From NCBI GenBank assembly GCA_951230915.1, contig OX579641.1, positions 5,704,001 to 5,768,000 on the forward strand: a stretch of 64,000 nt of DNA, in the 5' to 3' direction. Under the pieces are notes generated by a model. That model did no database searches. It saw only the letters and a program-made list of their open reading frames with translations, and had not been told where the DNA came from. Made by a program: the position numbers and the translations under genes. This document shows, piece by piece, positions 1-10,300 of the stretch. Positions within the stretch are counted from its first letter, which is position 1. Each line of letters begins with the position of its first letter. Source of the stretch: Antitrichia curtipendula (Eukaryota; Streptophyta; Bryopsida; Hypnales; Leucodontaceae).

Positions 1-501
1 CTGAGATGTACTTGGTCTTTGCAGAAGGCGATGCTCCTTGTACTGACTGGGGATCTCTGCGTTAAGGGCGGTGTGGAGGATCTTCCACAGAATATACAAA
101 TACGGGCTGGCTTCCACGATCTTCTGCGATATCTTGTTGAAGAAACTCACTATGGCTTGTGGGCGGCAGTGCAACCTTCGACATTAGCTGTTCTCCTTCG
201 ACGTATTCTACCGCTGGAGATTCTTTCAAGGTTCCTTTTCTTTTCTGGATCCGACAATCCACGCAAGAACCAACTGTATCCGCGGCGTCATGCACTACTG
301 AGGACTCTTTCAAGTAATCCTCGGACGCGTAGGGTACTCTTGAATGACACTGTCGTAATGCTTGTTCTCGATCCTCTGAATTGGGCACGTCCGCATTTAC
401 TTCAACCGGCGTTGCATGTGAGGGATGATGTAGATACTTCAGATTGGCAATGTTCGCACGTTATAGGACCGCGCTTTGATTGGTCGTGGGCCCAGAAATA
501 A
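1..501. other. Edge of an unrecognised gene or gene fragment; strand uncertain
   Basis: This patch is clearly richer in GC than the following kilobases and has several long open frames at once. The plus strand is open from base 1 to the stop near 501. On the minus strand one frame is open from about 440 to 62, and a second from 183 to the window edge. The second minus frame reads like real protein, with a segment KIVEASPYLYILWKILHTAL followed by a charged stretch, so I slightly favour a minus-strand exon cut by the window edge. The other minus frame is hydrophilic, rich in Asp, Glu and Ser. I recognise no family in any frame. Overlapping frames can also arise by chance in GC-rich DNA. A transcript or a protein search with all three translations would decide it. 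Confidence 0.3.
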
Positions 502-1587
502 GCATAGGTTCACATGGAACTAGTGGCACTTATTTGATTGGCACCCATTCGATTTGAATGGCACGTATTTGTTGCATCCAAATGATTATAAAGTCCTTTT
601 CGTTTGTTATCACTTGGGTTGTGCACAGTCATTGCTTTGGCTGTTTTGTATTGTGTTTTCAAGTAGTGGGTTCGCCCTATTCGTTTCACCAAAAAGTAAA
701 AGATGATTATGAATTGGTGAATCCACCTTCTGTATTTCACTGTTATTACAACTTATCAAATGTCCGTAACTGCATGAATGTTTTGCCTCATCACATCTTT
801 CTTCTTGGGTAATGCTCTGCAAAATATGTCGTGACATCTTTCGATCTGTAATGTCGCATATTTAAAGCCAACCCTAAATACGAATGCATCAATCTGTTCC
901 TACACTTTAAATCCAAAAGGGATACAATTCCACTGCATCAACAATCTCCCGATGACTCCACATCCTAAGGCAGTTTAAGCCTCCATCGAAAGGCATTGCG
1001 GCCTCAGTTTACATAAGATCAGGATATCCTACGATGCCCTAAACCTTCACAAAGTCCAGAATTCCCGCTAAAGTCCAGAAGTAGTTAAATGTGGCATATA
1101 TTCAATAGTACTGAAAACCTTGAATATTGCATGTGTAATACATGTTCAAAATTCACTCAAGATCTACTAAATTAATTTTAGAAACATAGAAAAAATTCAA
1201 GTATATTGACAATTTTTACATGAACCTTTTTTATAAATTGTATGTTCGCTAGATTATTTTTGCAATACTTATGCTAGAAAATTACTTCTATATTCAATGT
1301 GTGATGAGAAATAATACAAGTGTTCCTTGCAATCACTCAAATCTGATTCAATAATAAATAATAAATATTTTTTTCAAAAATTGACTAAGCAGATTTCTTT
1401 TAATGATATATAGAAGAATTTCTATTGACGAAAATCTTGAAACTTCTTAAAGACATACTCTAGAATTTATAGTATAATCACCTAAGTTTTGCATAAAAAC
1501 TCTTAGGTCATTACTCATTAGGGGTCAACCTAAGATTAACAATGCATTTAAACTACAAAATTTAAAATATTGGAAAATAATTTATCA
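502..1587. other. AT-rich non-coding stretch
   Basis: No gene is supported here. The few open frames are short and of poor composition. The GC content falls steadily from the patch at 1-500 into the AT-rich background. I see no clear repeat boundary or RNA gene. Confidence 0.5.
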
Positions 1588-2236
1588 TAACCCCTAAATG
1601 CCCAAGCCTTCTTTGAGATTCTAAAAATTTGCATCAATTGAACAAAAATCCAACATTTTGCTAAGTTATATTTATTTATTTTTAACTGTAACAATACAAA
1701 TTCAAACTAGACATATAAGAGATCACATAAAATAAAATAAACTCAACAATATCACTTATGGATTGAAAGATGATAATGTTTGATCATGAGGGTGTTAAAA
1801 TTGTAAAAGTGATTTGAAGTCTTTCAATCCTCTTTTCACATGTCAAAACAAAAAAGACGGTTACTAAAAAAATATGAAGATAAAGGGTCTAACATACATA
1901 ACTCCAATCAATTTATGGTTTCTCAAAATTTACTCTACCACTTTTTTAAATGAATTTCTAATGTGATTTTTTCTTCAAGATCTAGTGTATTTGAGGCTCA
2001 CTTTCCAAGAGCTTTCAACATTACGGAAAATTTTGTGCAATGGACACCCTTGCACAAAATCTTGAATAGAAAAATCATAATCAATCATTTTCAAAATTGG
2101 ATTTTTGATGCTAAAACTAGACTTTAAGAAGAAGTTTTTAGATAAAAAATTATAAAAATAGCAACTTGTTTAGGTTTTATTTAACTTCAAAGTTTTAAAG
2201 ACACCAAATTTTGGTGCCTCAGGTATTTAGGGGTTA
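1588..2236 (+). repeat. Non-autonomous TIR element, family 1 (TAACCCCTAAATGCC ends)
   Basis: The left end reads TAACCCCTAAATGCC and the right end reads GGTATTTAGGGGTTAA, an imperfect terminal inverted repeat. The roughly 650-bp interior recurs, in the opposite orientation, at 20547-21202 and 35979-36934, and a truncated same-orientation copy lies at 11992-12515. Shared interior landmarks include GATTGAAAGATGATAATG-like and CAATGGACACCCTTGCACAA-like segments. No coding capacity is visible, so it is a non-autonomous (MITE-like) element. The right flank is TTAA; the left is ATAA, probably decayed TTAA. Confidence 0.7.
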
Positions 2237-2244
2237 ATATTATA

Positions 2245-2812
2245 CTCCCTCCGTCCCAAAATGTTCTTCTTGTTGGCCTTCATTTTTTGTCCCAAAATGA
2301 TCTTCCTGGTGTACTTTGTGAGCTACAAATTGGTCAAATTTAACTTTTGGTTGTTCTCTAGGACTAACAAAACAATTCCAAGCGATAGTTCCCCATCCAT
2401 CTATGCAATCACTAATCAAAAGACAAATAAAATGGTTGAAGGGGTCACTCAACACTTTTTGTTTTTATTTTTTGCATCTCTTTGAATATTATCTAATTGA
2501 AGGAGATGAAGGTTTTGGGAGGCAAAATATAGGTCCACATATGGTCTTTGACTTATACTAACTATCCACAAAATGACGACCTTACACTCAATAATTAAAT
2601 AACCACTGGTGCTCCTTGAAAATACCCCAAAAATTTCACTTTTCAATAATCCAAAACTACACTTTAAAAAGGGCTTCAAAATTCAAAGTTTCAAGGGCAA
2701 TAGGAGTGCATCAAACTCCATATGTAGTGCAAATCAGGCTTTAAAAATGTTATTTTTAGTCTTAATCCGCAACATTTTGTCTAACATGAAGATCATTTTG
2801 GGATGGAGGGAG
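2245..2812. mobile_element. Stowaway-like MITE (Tc1/mariner type)
   Basis: The left end CTCCCTCCGTCCCAAAATG and the right end CATTTTGGGATGGAGGGAG are inverted repeats. They are flanked by TA on both sides (2243-2244 and 2813-2814). CTCCCTCCGTCCC is the well-known Stowaway terminus and TA is the Tc1/mariner target duplication. The interior of about 530 bp is AT-rich. It carries only short open frames, so no transposase is encoded. It sits directly beside the family 1 element that ends at 2236. Confidence 0.85.
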
Positions 2813-2814
2813 TA

Positions 2815-3281
2815 ATATATTTTGGCACAATTACTAACTACATAGGAACTATTAGCGCTAAAGGTTGGGGTACATTTTAAAGAGAAACGGTCAAAAATTG
2901 TCACTTTCTAGGGCATTGTGATTTGTGAAAAGTTGAAGTCAACTAATAAACTTTATTTTTATAAGTAAGTAAACAAAATTGTACTAAATTATTGTGTGGA
3001 TAAAAATTCATAAAAGAATGACCTTATAGATTAAAGGATTATAGCATTTGAAGTTATAAGACAAATATAATTTCAATTGTAACCAATAGGGCTAACAAAC
3101 TTCAATTCTTAATTTCCTCCTAGAGTGATGTTTTTTCTCTAATCATCGGTCTGGGTTTTTTATGACAATTGCATACAACATCATATCATCACATCATATA
3201 CAACATCATTATACAAAAACTGCAGTTTCACACTGTCACAACAATTATCCTTCAAGGGTTAAATTAAGAAAATTTATCAGA
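2815..3281. other. AT-rich non-coding spacer
   Basis: I see no gene, RNA or bounded element. There is a short internally repetitive stretch near 3170-3210 built on variants of ATACAACATCAT. Confidence 0.5.
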
Positions 3282-4546
3282 TAAGGTAGAAGCACCCATT
3301 TAAGTGTATAGAGTTCCTTCACCCCTTAAAAGAACAAGTTGTGTTTTTTAGCAACATACAAATTTTGGGCAAGTACTTGTGATTGGTGATTTCCATATTT
3401 GGGTTCAAACTTTGATAGAAGGTGCGGACAAAGAATATCTTTTAAGTACTCTAAAATTTAGGATATTTGGAAATATGAATCAAAAGCTATGGTCTAATAT
3501 GTAGTTTGTTTCTCAACTCAAGTAATCCGGGCAGACAAGAAAAATCACTTTTTTTATAAACAAATTTTTGAAATTGGTCTTTTAGATTTATATGTACATA
3601 GAAAACTTTAAATCATTCCATTTTTATCAATGAGTCAAAAGTTATGAGGAGTTTTAGTTTGCGGATAGTTATGGATTCTCTACTCTAAAATAAACTTTGA
3701 AGTCCTTTATTTTACTCAATTTTCAATATTTTGGGAAAAAAATTAAATGATAAAATGTAGCTTTTTTATTCAAAATTGCAACCATTGGGATTGACATTTT
3801 TCAATTTCATAACTAAATTCTTAGCAATTTAGTATTTTAAATCATTTTCTACTTCTTTCTAATTGCTATATTTTCCTATATGTTATATAATTCTAAATGA
3901 TCTCAAAATTTTCAAGCATGTAGCCAACTTGGCTTGAAAAATGAATCTAAAGAAGGACCACCATTTGGACATTTTTTGGTACAAATGTGATCTTGTGAAG
4001 TATAGTTGTCTTGTTTTTTGCTGGGCCAAAAAATGGATATTTTTTTTTTTCAAATGCTAATCTTTTGCAATCTATATAGTGAAAATTTTTGAATTTTTTT
4101 TCACATCTTCTCAATCCAGTGTACTACAACATCCTATAGTTACATGTGTCCAAAATTGTTTTTGTTAAAAAATTTGGTACTTGTACTAGAAATGGCAATT
4201 TTTGAGCATTTTTGGTGATAACATAGTTAAGAAACTTCAAGGGTTAAAGTTTCCCCAAAAGTACCTTGAAACCATCTCCATGCTTAATTGTGGTTGGTGG
4301 GTGCTGATTGTTTTAGATTTCTGTGTCAAAATCAAGTCAACTTTACTAGAGTTTTGTTTTAGGTGCCCTAGGAGCTCTCCTTTGAAAATTCACAAAAAAC
4401 AGATGCCTTATTCAAAATCCCTTCTTTTTCTTCTTGAAAATTTATGATTTTCAATTGCCAATATTGCAAAAGTATTTTTTCTAGCAAAAGTTGGCTCCAG
4501 CTATGCTAAATTGCTTAAATTCATAGGAATGGGTGCTTCTACCTTA
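3282..4546. repeat. TIR element with TAAGGTAGAAGCACCC ends, carrying a nested element
   Basis: The left end TAAGGTAGAAGCACCCATT is matched by AATGGGTGCTTCTACCTTA at the right end. A shorter relative (374 bp) with the same ends lies at 62016-62389 and shares the right-hand interior. Most of the extra length here, about 3317-4250, resembles the family 2 element at 43684-44572, with common phrases around 'tttttagcaacatacaaattttgggcaagta' and near the right end. I read this as a family 2 copy inserted into a short TAAGGTAG element. No protein is encoded; the 81-codon open frame at 4202 is not convincing. Confidence 0.6.
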
Positions 4547-6094
4547 GAATGCAAATTTACAGTGATTGCAAGGTAACTTCCACAACCTAATAAATGCAAA
4601 ATCAAATAGTAAATTCAAATAACTACTCTAATAATGGTATTTAGTGTTGGCAACACTAATTTCAAAGCACATCACTAAATGTCAACAATTTTACTAATGT
4701 TACCAGTACTAAATGTCAACATAGACATTATTTATCAACTTCATGTAAATTTTTGGGATATAAATTTTTTTTAAATTACATTTAGTGTTAGATATAATTT
4801 TATATTAGAAAAAAAACCCGACAAGGCATAGAGAACACAACTCTAAATGCAAACCACTTGAAATTTACAGTGGGTATGGTAAAAGTTCAAATAACAATAT
4901 TAATAATATAACACTAAATACCATCATTAGTGTATTATACTTGAAAATTAATGAGGTTGAACACTAGCAAAAGTATAATTATTAGTGTTGGCCTTTAATT
5001 ATAAACACAAATATTTTTCATGGAATTTGTTTTGCAAATGTCACAGACTAAATTTATCTCTTCAAATGAGTTGTAAAATTGATGCAGTTACGTTTACAAA
5101 AATTCTAATGTACATGTTGAACCTCTTTAGTGCATCTTCTTTTATTTCATAATATGCAATATGAAAATTAGCAGACAATAGGTTGGCTTGTGTGTGATTC
5201 AAGATGGAAAGTTGAATTAAATGTTTATAATATTTGTGTAATTTGATTTTTGGAGTGCCTGTTTTACATATTCTTGTGATGAGTAACTAGGTACAAATAA
5301 ATTTCTTTCAAAAAGAGGTCAAGGACTTGCAACACATGTAATCATTTACAAGAATCTAGTCAAGAATCTTGCAAAAGGCTAGAGCTTATCAATAATTCAT
5401 TTGCAAATAAGGATTGGATCATTAGAGTAGTCTAAATAGATATTGTATAAAGACAAGTATGAAACTACCATGGTGGTCCCATCTAAAACATGTGTCTTCC
5501 TATCCAACTTGTCTATTTAGATAGACTAGCTTTGCAATTAATTTCTTTATGTGCTCCTAGTCATTTTTGCAATTTTGCCATCAAATTTTATTCTAGTCTG
5601 GCCCAATCTAGTCAAGTGAGTTGATCCTACACTAATTTTCTAAATTGAAAATAAAATGAGTATTCCAATCAAACTTTAATAAATGTGGCCTTCCTAAATG
5701 CATAACCTCTCTCAGTGTAGATTATCAACACCATGCAGTAGGAGAGGTTCTACCTATATAATAAAGTTGTACCACAAGTACATAGAACAATCTCATAAGG
5801 AGTACTATATACCATTTTCTGAAATCAAGTAGAATGGTGAACTGAGTGGTGAACCTATCTTTATATAATTAAATTTTCTATAACAATGGCTTGGAAATCA
5901 TTCTTTAAGGAACATTCACATTTGCATAACATTGATGATTGGGGTAAATCAATTCCCTTGGAAGAGGGATAATAACTCTCTGGATGTATGGAAGACAATT
6001 CAATTACATCATATGGAGAAATTCATTGGTTGGCTAGAAAGTTCAAAGAATGTTGGCTAGATGTTTGTCATGCGACCCAATTTTTTGAGGATCA
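4547..6094. other. AT-rich spacer with small inverted and direct repeats
   Basis: No gene is supported. At 4641-4659 TTAGTGTTG and CAACACTAA form a 9-bp-arm palindrome. Variants of TTAGTGTTGG return near 4980. Segments containing ATTTACAGTG at about 4557 and 4863 introduce two loosely similar direct repeats. This looks like an old, decayed repeat rather than a regulatory site. Confidence 0.4.
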
Positions 6095-6775
6095 AGGATG
6101 ATCACAAGAAACACTCGTTCTTTTTTTGTCCCTATGGCCTTGGACATGTTTTTTTTTGCTCATAACTTTTGCGTTGTATATCTATCTTCTATGAAGTTTG
6201 AAATGAAGGTACATGACTTGTGGTAGTAGATATTGAGTAATTCTTTTAATTTCTTAAAATCATTTTATTATTTTAAAATTACCCCCAATTGAATGTCTAC
6301 TTTGGCCATTTGGAGAGGGGGAGTACTATTTTGACCCAGAAATGCAAATTTGAAGGTCAAAATTGGGATACAAGGACTTCTACTAAATTTACAAAAGCTT
6401 AAGTATAAAGAAATTATGTTTAAAAAATAGTAAAGTGTCCATTTTCTACATGTGCTCAAAGTGCACTACCTTTGCGCACGTGTAAAAACACAATTTTTTT
6501 TCTCAAAGATGCAAATGGTTGAGAAGAAGCATCTTCAAGTTATGAAAAACAAATTTTTATTTTTTGAGTTTTTGAGTTTTTTAATAGTTTCTAAAAATAA
6601 AATTCCAAAGTATCTATTTTCTTGCATTTTTCATCACTCTTTTTTAGTATAAAACTTTGAGAGATAAATTTTTCTAGACTTGATTTTTCACATACATACA
6701 AATGCTTTACAAATTATCCATATTTGATTCATTTAAAAGAATTTATTCCCAAATTCAAAATACTCCAGTACTCAG
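6095..6775 (+). repeat. Dispersed repeat, family 7, related to 48060-48780 (inverted)
   Basis: This block matches the reverse complement of about 48060-48780. Shared landmarks are the GTGCTCAAAGTGCACTACC-like and AAGCATCTTCAAG-like segments (6454-6540), a GGTCAAAATTGGG-like stretch, and the AAGAAACACTCG-like left part near 6110. The two copies have diverged a good deal. The short open frames at 6268-6459 and 6452-6652 lie inside it and are not conserved as protein. Exact ends are not clear to me. Confidence 0.5.
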
Positions 6776-7169
6776 GCTGTTTTGAGCCAAAAGTGGTAGG
6801 TATTTCTTGCAACTACCTGCAAAAGGGATCCCTCCAGCATTGGGTAACATAGGGTTTTTTTGGAGCTAAAATTTGCACACTCTGACACTCTTGACAGGTT
6901 TGAGCTTGACTGTCAGACTGCTTCTCTCCAGAATTGCGCTAGTGCTGTGCAGGCTTGAAGCACATACTGTTCCAAGAAAAACACTGGGTTAACAACGTTA
7001 TGTGAGTCCTAGACAAGCGATTCTGAGAGTAATTTACATTCAACTGACGAATCAACTGTCAACGGAACCTGTTTGACTTCCAAAAGAATGGTGACAGTAT
7101 CAATGGCTACATAGTTTCGATCTTTCCAAATAATTTGAGAAATAAATTGGATGGGCTATGTGGATCGAT
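6776..7169. other. 3' flank of GLP1, with a conserved 3' block
   Basis: This is the region downstream of GLP1 (minus strand). On the minus strand, positions 7114-7077 match the 3' flank of GLP6 at 35207-35241 over about 35 bp, including ATACTGTCACCATTCTTTTG. Its position just past the stop in both genes suggests a shared 3' UTR. The rest shows no gene. Confidence 0.5.
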
Positions 7170-7835
7170 TTACAGGCGGGACTTCTTCTGGATCATGTCC
7201 ACCGTCTCCTCGTTGATGCGGAATGCCTTCTCCAGCACCTCGTCCGTGATGTCCGGAGTGAACAAAGCCGGAGCAATTTGCTGCACGCCGGGGTTCTGGC
7301 TGCTCAAAGCGGCGAACGCCAACGCAGGACCCTTGCCCACGTTCAGCTGAAAGTGTACCAGCGCCTTGGGGAACACGAACAGCTCGCCCTCCTTGAGATT
7401 GGTGGCAAACAAGGTGTTGTTGGTGCTGACGAAGCCCACGTACAACTCGCCCTTCACCACCAGCAGAATCTCGGTGGCTCTGGGGTGCGTGTGCGGGGGG
7501 TTGATGCCGCCCTTGGCGAAGTCGATGCGTGCAGCAGAGATGCCCAAAGTGTTCAATCCGGGGAACTGAAGCCCGGAGGCGGGCGTGACAGCGGCCTTGT
7601 TGGCGTTGATGGTGTATCCTGCGTTCTTCAAGCCGGCGAACTTGAAATCGTTCACGGAGACCACATCGCCAAGCTGGCAGGTGAGTCCATTGATGGTGAG
7701 TCTGCCCTTCAAGTCTGCGACGCAGAAGTCTTGGAAAGGATCCTCGTCCGCTGCCATGGCGAGCATGGGTAACAGCGCCACGCTCATCAACACGGCCACG
7801 GTCACCCACAAGCTCCTGCGGGTCATGACTCCCAT
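7170..7835 (-). CDS. Germin-like protein (GLP1)
   Basis: A 221-residue secreted germin-like protein of the cupin superfamily. Germins are extracellular homo-oligomeric Mn proteins; members have oxalate oxidase, superoxide dismutase or other activities, and the sequence does not tell which applies here. A signal peptide spans about residues 1-28 (hydrophobic, ending AMA before ADEDPFQ). Cysteines at 38 and 53 would form the family's N-terminal disulfide. Cupin motif 1 contains HTHPRATE (His115, His117, Glu122) and motif 2 contains LVHFQ (His161), the complete metal site. KGE at 128-130 and a possible N-glycosylation site NNT at 139-141 are present. I start at the ATG homologous to its paralogs, not the open-frame extension to 7856. 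It is the most divergent copy: TCQLGDVV replaces TCKPADKV and the C terminus is KKSRL instead of KQFRM. It is single-exon and head-to-head with GLP2. Confidence 0.96.
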   Translation of the reverse strand: MGVMTRRSLWVTVAVLMSVALLPMLAMAADEDPFQDFCVADLKGRLTINGLTCQLGDVVSVNDFKFAGLKNAGYTINANKAAVTPASGLQFPGLNTLGISAARIDFAKGGINPPHTHPRATEILLVVKGELYVGFVSTNNTLFATNLKEGELFVFPKALVHFQLNVGKGPALAFAALSSQNPGVQQIAPALFTPDITDEVLEKAFRINEETVDMIQKKSRL

Positions 7836-8019
7836 GTCGACGACTAACTGCAACAATCGGTGCTGCTAGAAACTGATGGAGGAGTTCTGCAGTTGAGTTG
7901 CAAGTAGAGCTCTATGAGTCGCAAGAGAGCAGGGTCCCCTGAGATGGCTGCGGAAGCTAGAGACCGATTGCTGAACATTAGAAAGGTTGCTGCTGTAACA
8001 ATTGCTTGGATTGTACGGG

Positions 8020-8027
8020 TTTGTATA
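8020..8027 (-). promoter_or_regulatory. TATA box of GLP1
   Basis: On the minus strand this reads TATACAAACCC, 185 bp before the ATG. The same spacing and the following ACCC occur in all the paralogs. The upstream minus-strand sequence carries a degenerate form of the CGCG palindrome seen at GLP3-6. Confidence 0.6.
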
Positions 8028-8425
8028 CATCTCTGGGTATGACTGATGCTCCAGGACGCAGGGGCGCTGGAAGGAAAGACTCTGAAAGTATACTCTGATG
8101 AGGTGGCCAAGGAAGCGAGGCAGGCAGGGACCGCCCGCAGAAATTCTTGAGAGTAAAGACGGGTTCACTGACAGTCCGAGTTAGCCGACAAGTGAGCCGC
8201 TAAAGTGAAGTGATAGTGCGAATGGAGAAAGATCGGAAAGGCACTCCCCGACTGCCACGTTTCCTGTGATTCTTGGAGTTAAAATTTTCGTCTTCTTGCG
8301 AGCCCGGAGAAAGTTTAGTCAAACTCGTGTTCGCATGTCGCTTCTTTCTCACTCACGCGTTGAACTGAAGTCGAACTCTCTATTCGCTGTTCGCATGGAG
8401 GACCGGACCGGATCTTTAACCGGTC

Positions 8426-8684
8426 CTACCGAGGAGCCGGGGTGAACTGACCCCCTCGATCGTCCCCGAGGGAAAACCCTAAATTTTTTTATTTGCCGCA
8501 CATGATAAAATTTGCAAATTTTGAATTCATATTTGCAATTAGAGGCCCCTAATTAGCTTGGAGAAATGTAGTCTATGATAAATAAAACAAGCACAAAATA
8601 GGGGGTCTTTTTTTTACATGCATCCCTGGAGTGACTTAGTCGGGACAAGCGAGGGGTCAATTCACCCCGACCTCCGGAGGTTTG
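8426..8684. mobile_element. Small GC-rich TIR element between GLP1 and GLP2
   Basis: The left arm CCGGGGTGAACTGACCCC (about 8437-8454) continues into a CTCGATCGTCCC segment. The right arm, read in reverse complement, is TCGGGGTGAATTGACCCCTC and continues into GCTTGTCCCG. The arms are about 40 bp with mismatches, around an AT-rich core. This is a miniature inverted-repeat element in the divergent promoter region, upstream of both genes. A perfect-looking ACCGG(T) palindrome lies just to its left at 8407-8425. Target duplication not resolved. Confidence 0.55.
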
Positions 8685-9452
8685 CATGGCAAAATTGTGG
8701 ACCCGATTACTGATATGGAGCTCTAGTTTCCCCCTTTCTCCTCCCCCCTTGAATATAAGATTTCCAAACCCGTTTTCCTTCCCATCAATCCGACTTACTA
8801 TTTTTCCAAAACAGTATTCTCCTTTTGTGTCCTTGACTCACCTATTTTAAGACTTGACTCCATGGTGTGCCTCATTCATTGGTTGCCACATGCCACTAAA
8901 TTACAAACATTACCAAAAAAAGTGGATATTTTAATTGGAGAATGGGTGCACATACGGAAGCAAGATGTGACATGGACCGGACCCTCAAACCTTTTCGCCT
9001 GAGCTCCAACTCCGGTTCGGTGCCTGCATGCGAACAGACCCAAGAAAGGGTGGAAGGGGAGGGAATTTTTTATTGTCTGATTTGCCACAACCCTTCTGGG
9101 GTTAGATAACGTTATGTCCGATCAGCAATATCTTAAATTTTTTGATCCCGCTCATCAAGGCGGCCAAAGCGCTACGTCCAATGCATCGTTCTCTAGCAAC
9201 TCGGCGGCTAGCTCCGTCTCTCCGAGACTGCCGGCCCGATCAGCAACTCACTTTTGCAGCTCCGCCACTCCTCTAAACTGCAACGCCTTTGACTTTCACT
9301 GGACCCGGACTTGACTCTCGACGTTAGATTGTTAAGAATGGTAACCAGAACCACCCCAGCCGTTTTCCATGACCACGACAAGTCCCGAGTTTCCTTCGAA
9401 GCAACACTTCCAGTCACCCCACTTGCGCTTCGCCAGTGACACTCTTGAGTTG
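8685..9452. other. Distal promoter region of GLP2
   Basis: No gene is supported. From about 9115 onward the sequence aligns with the upstream regions of GLP7, 8 and 9 (39120, 44640 and 50600). Shared pieces are CCGAGACTGCCGGC, AACTCACTTTTGCAGCTC and a CAGCCGTTTTCCATGACC segment just before 9375. The conserved upstream block is therefore about 330 bp long. Confidence 0.6.
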
Positions 9453-9460
9453 TATATAAA
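9453..9460 (+). promoter_or_regulatory. TATA box of GLP2
   Basis: TATATAAA followed by CCCC, 182 bp before the ATG, preceded by CTCTTGAGTTG as in GLP7-9. No ATG lies between it and the start codon, so the 5' UTR is expected to be about 150 nt without upstream ORFs. Confidence 0.75.
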
Positions 9461-9634
9461 CCCCAACAACCGAAGCAGTTGTGACAGCAACAACCATTCC
9501 AGTATCCACATCTTCCAACTTCCACAACCATCTAGGGCACTCTGCTCCCTTGCAACTCACAGAGCTCGACTTGCAGCTCAACTCCAGAACTGATCCTTCA
9601 GTTTCTAGCAGCTCCGATTGCTGCAGTCGTCGAC

Positions 9635-10300
9635 ATGGGAATCATGGCCCGCAGGAGCTTGTGGGTGACCGTGGCCGTTTTGCTGAGCGTGGCGCTGGTG
9701 CCCATGCTCGCCATGGCAGCGGACGAGGATCCGCTCCAGGACTTCTGCGTCGCAGACTTCAAGAGCGGACTCACCATCAACGGATTCACCTGCAAGCCCG
9801 CCGATAAGGTCACCGTGAGCGACTTCACGTTCGCGGGCTTGAAGAACGCTGGAAACACCAACAACGCCAACAACGCCGTCGTCACGCCTGCGTCCGTGCT
9901 TCAGTTCCCGGGATTGAACACTTTGGGCATCTCCGCTGTTCGCATCGACTTTGCCAAGGGCGGCATCAACCCCCCGCACACTCATCCCCGCGCCACCGAG
10001 ATTCTGTTGCTGGCCAAGGGTGAGTTGTACGTGGGCTTCGTGAGCACCAACAACACTTTGTTTGCCACCATCCTCAAGGAAGGCGAGCTGTTCGTGTTTC
10101 CCAAGGGACTTGTGCACTTCCAGCTGAACGTGGGCAAATACCCTGCGTTGGCGTTCGCCGCTTTGAGCAGCCAGAACCCTGGCGTGCAGCAGATTGCCCC
10201 CGCTTTGTTCACTCCAGACATCAAGGACGAGGTGTTGGAGAAGGCGTTCCGGATCGACGAGAAGACGGTGGACCTGATCCAGAAGCAGTTCCGCATGTAA
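9635..10300 (+). CDS. Germin-like protein (GLP2)
   Basis: A 221-residue, intronless, secreted germin-like cupin. The signal peptide (about 1-28) ends AMA/ADEDPLQ. The disulfide cysteines are 38 and 53, and metal ligands His115, His117, Glu122 and His161 are intact. It belongs to the GLP2/6/7/8/9 subtype, marked by GFTCKPADKVTVSDF, LLAKGELY and GKYPALAF. Private changes are SAVRIDF (Val102 for Ala), FATILK, and DEKTVDL near the C terminus. The start is fixed by the paralogs: ATG in the context GTCGACATGGG, followed by a second in-frame ATG three codons later. The gene is transcribed away from GLP1, giving a divergent pair sharing about 1.8 kb. Function beyond a secreted metal-binding germin-like protein cannot be read from sequence. 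Confidence 0.97.
   Translation: MGIMARRSLWVTVAVLLSVALVPMLAMAADEDPLQDFCVADFKSGLTINGFTCKPADKVTVSDFTFAGLKNAGNTNNANNAVVTPASVLQFPGLNTLGISAVRIDFAKGGINPPHTHPRATEILLLAKGELYVGFVSTNNTLFATILKEGELFVFPKGLVHFQLNVGKYPALAFAALSSQNPGVQQIAPALFTPDIKDEVLEKAFRIDEKTVDLIQKQFRM

Noticed and set aside
9635..10300. Oxalate oxidase (true germin) assignment
   Set aside because: The metal site is shared by all germin-like proteins and does not by itself show oxalate oxidase activity. I kept the neutral name.
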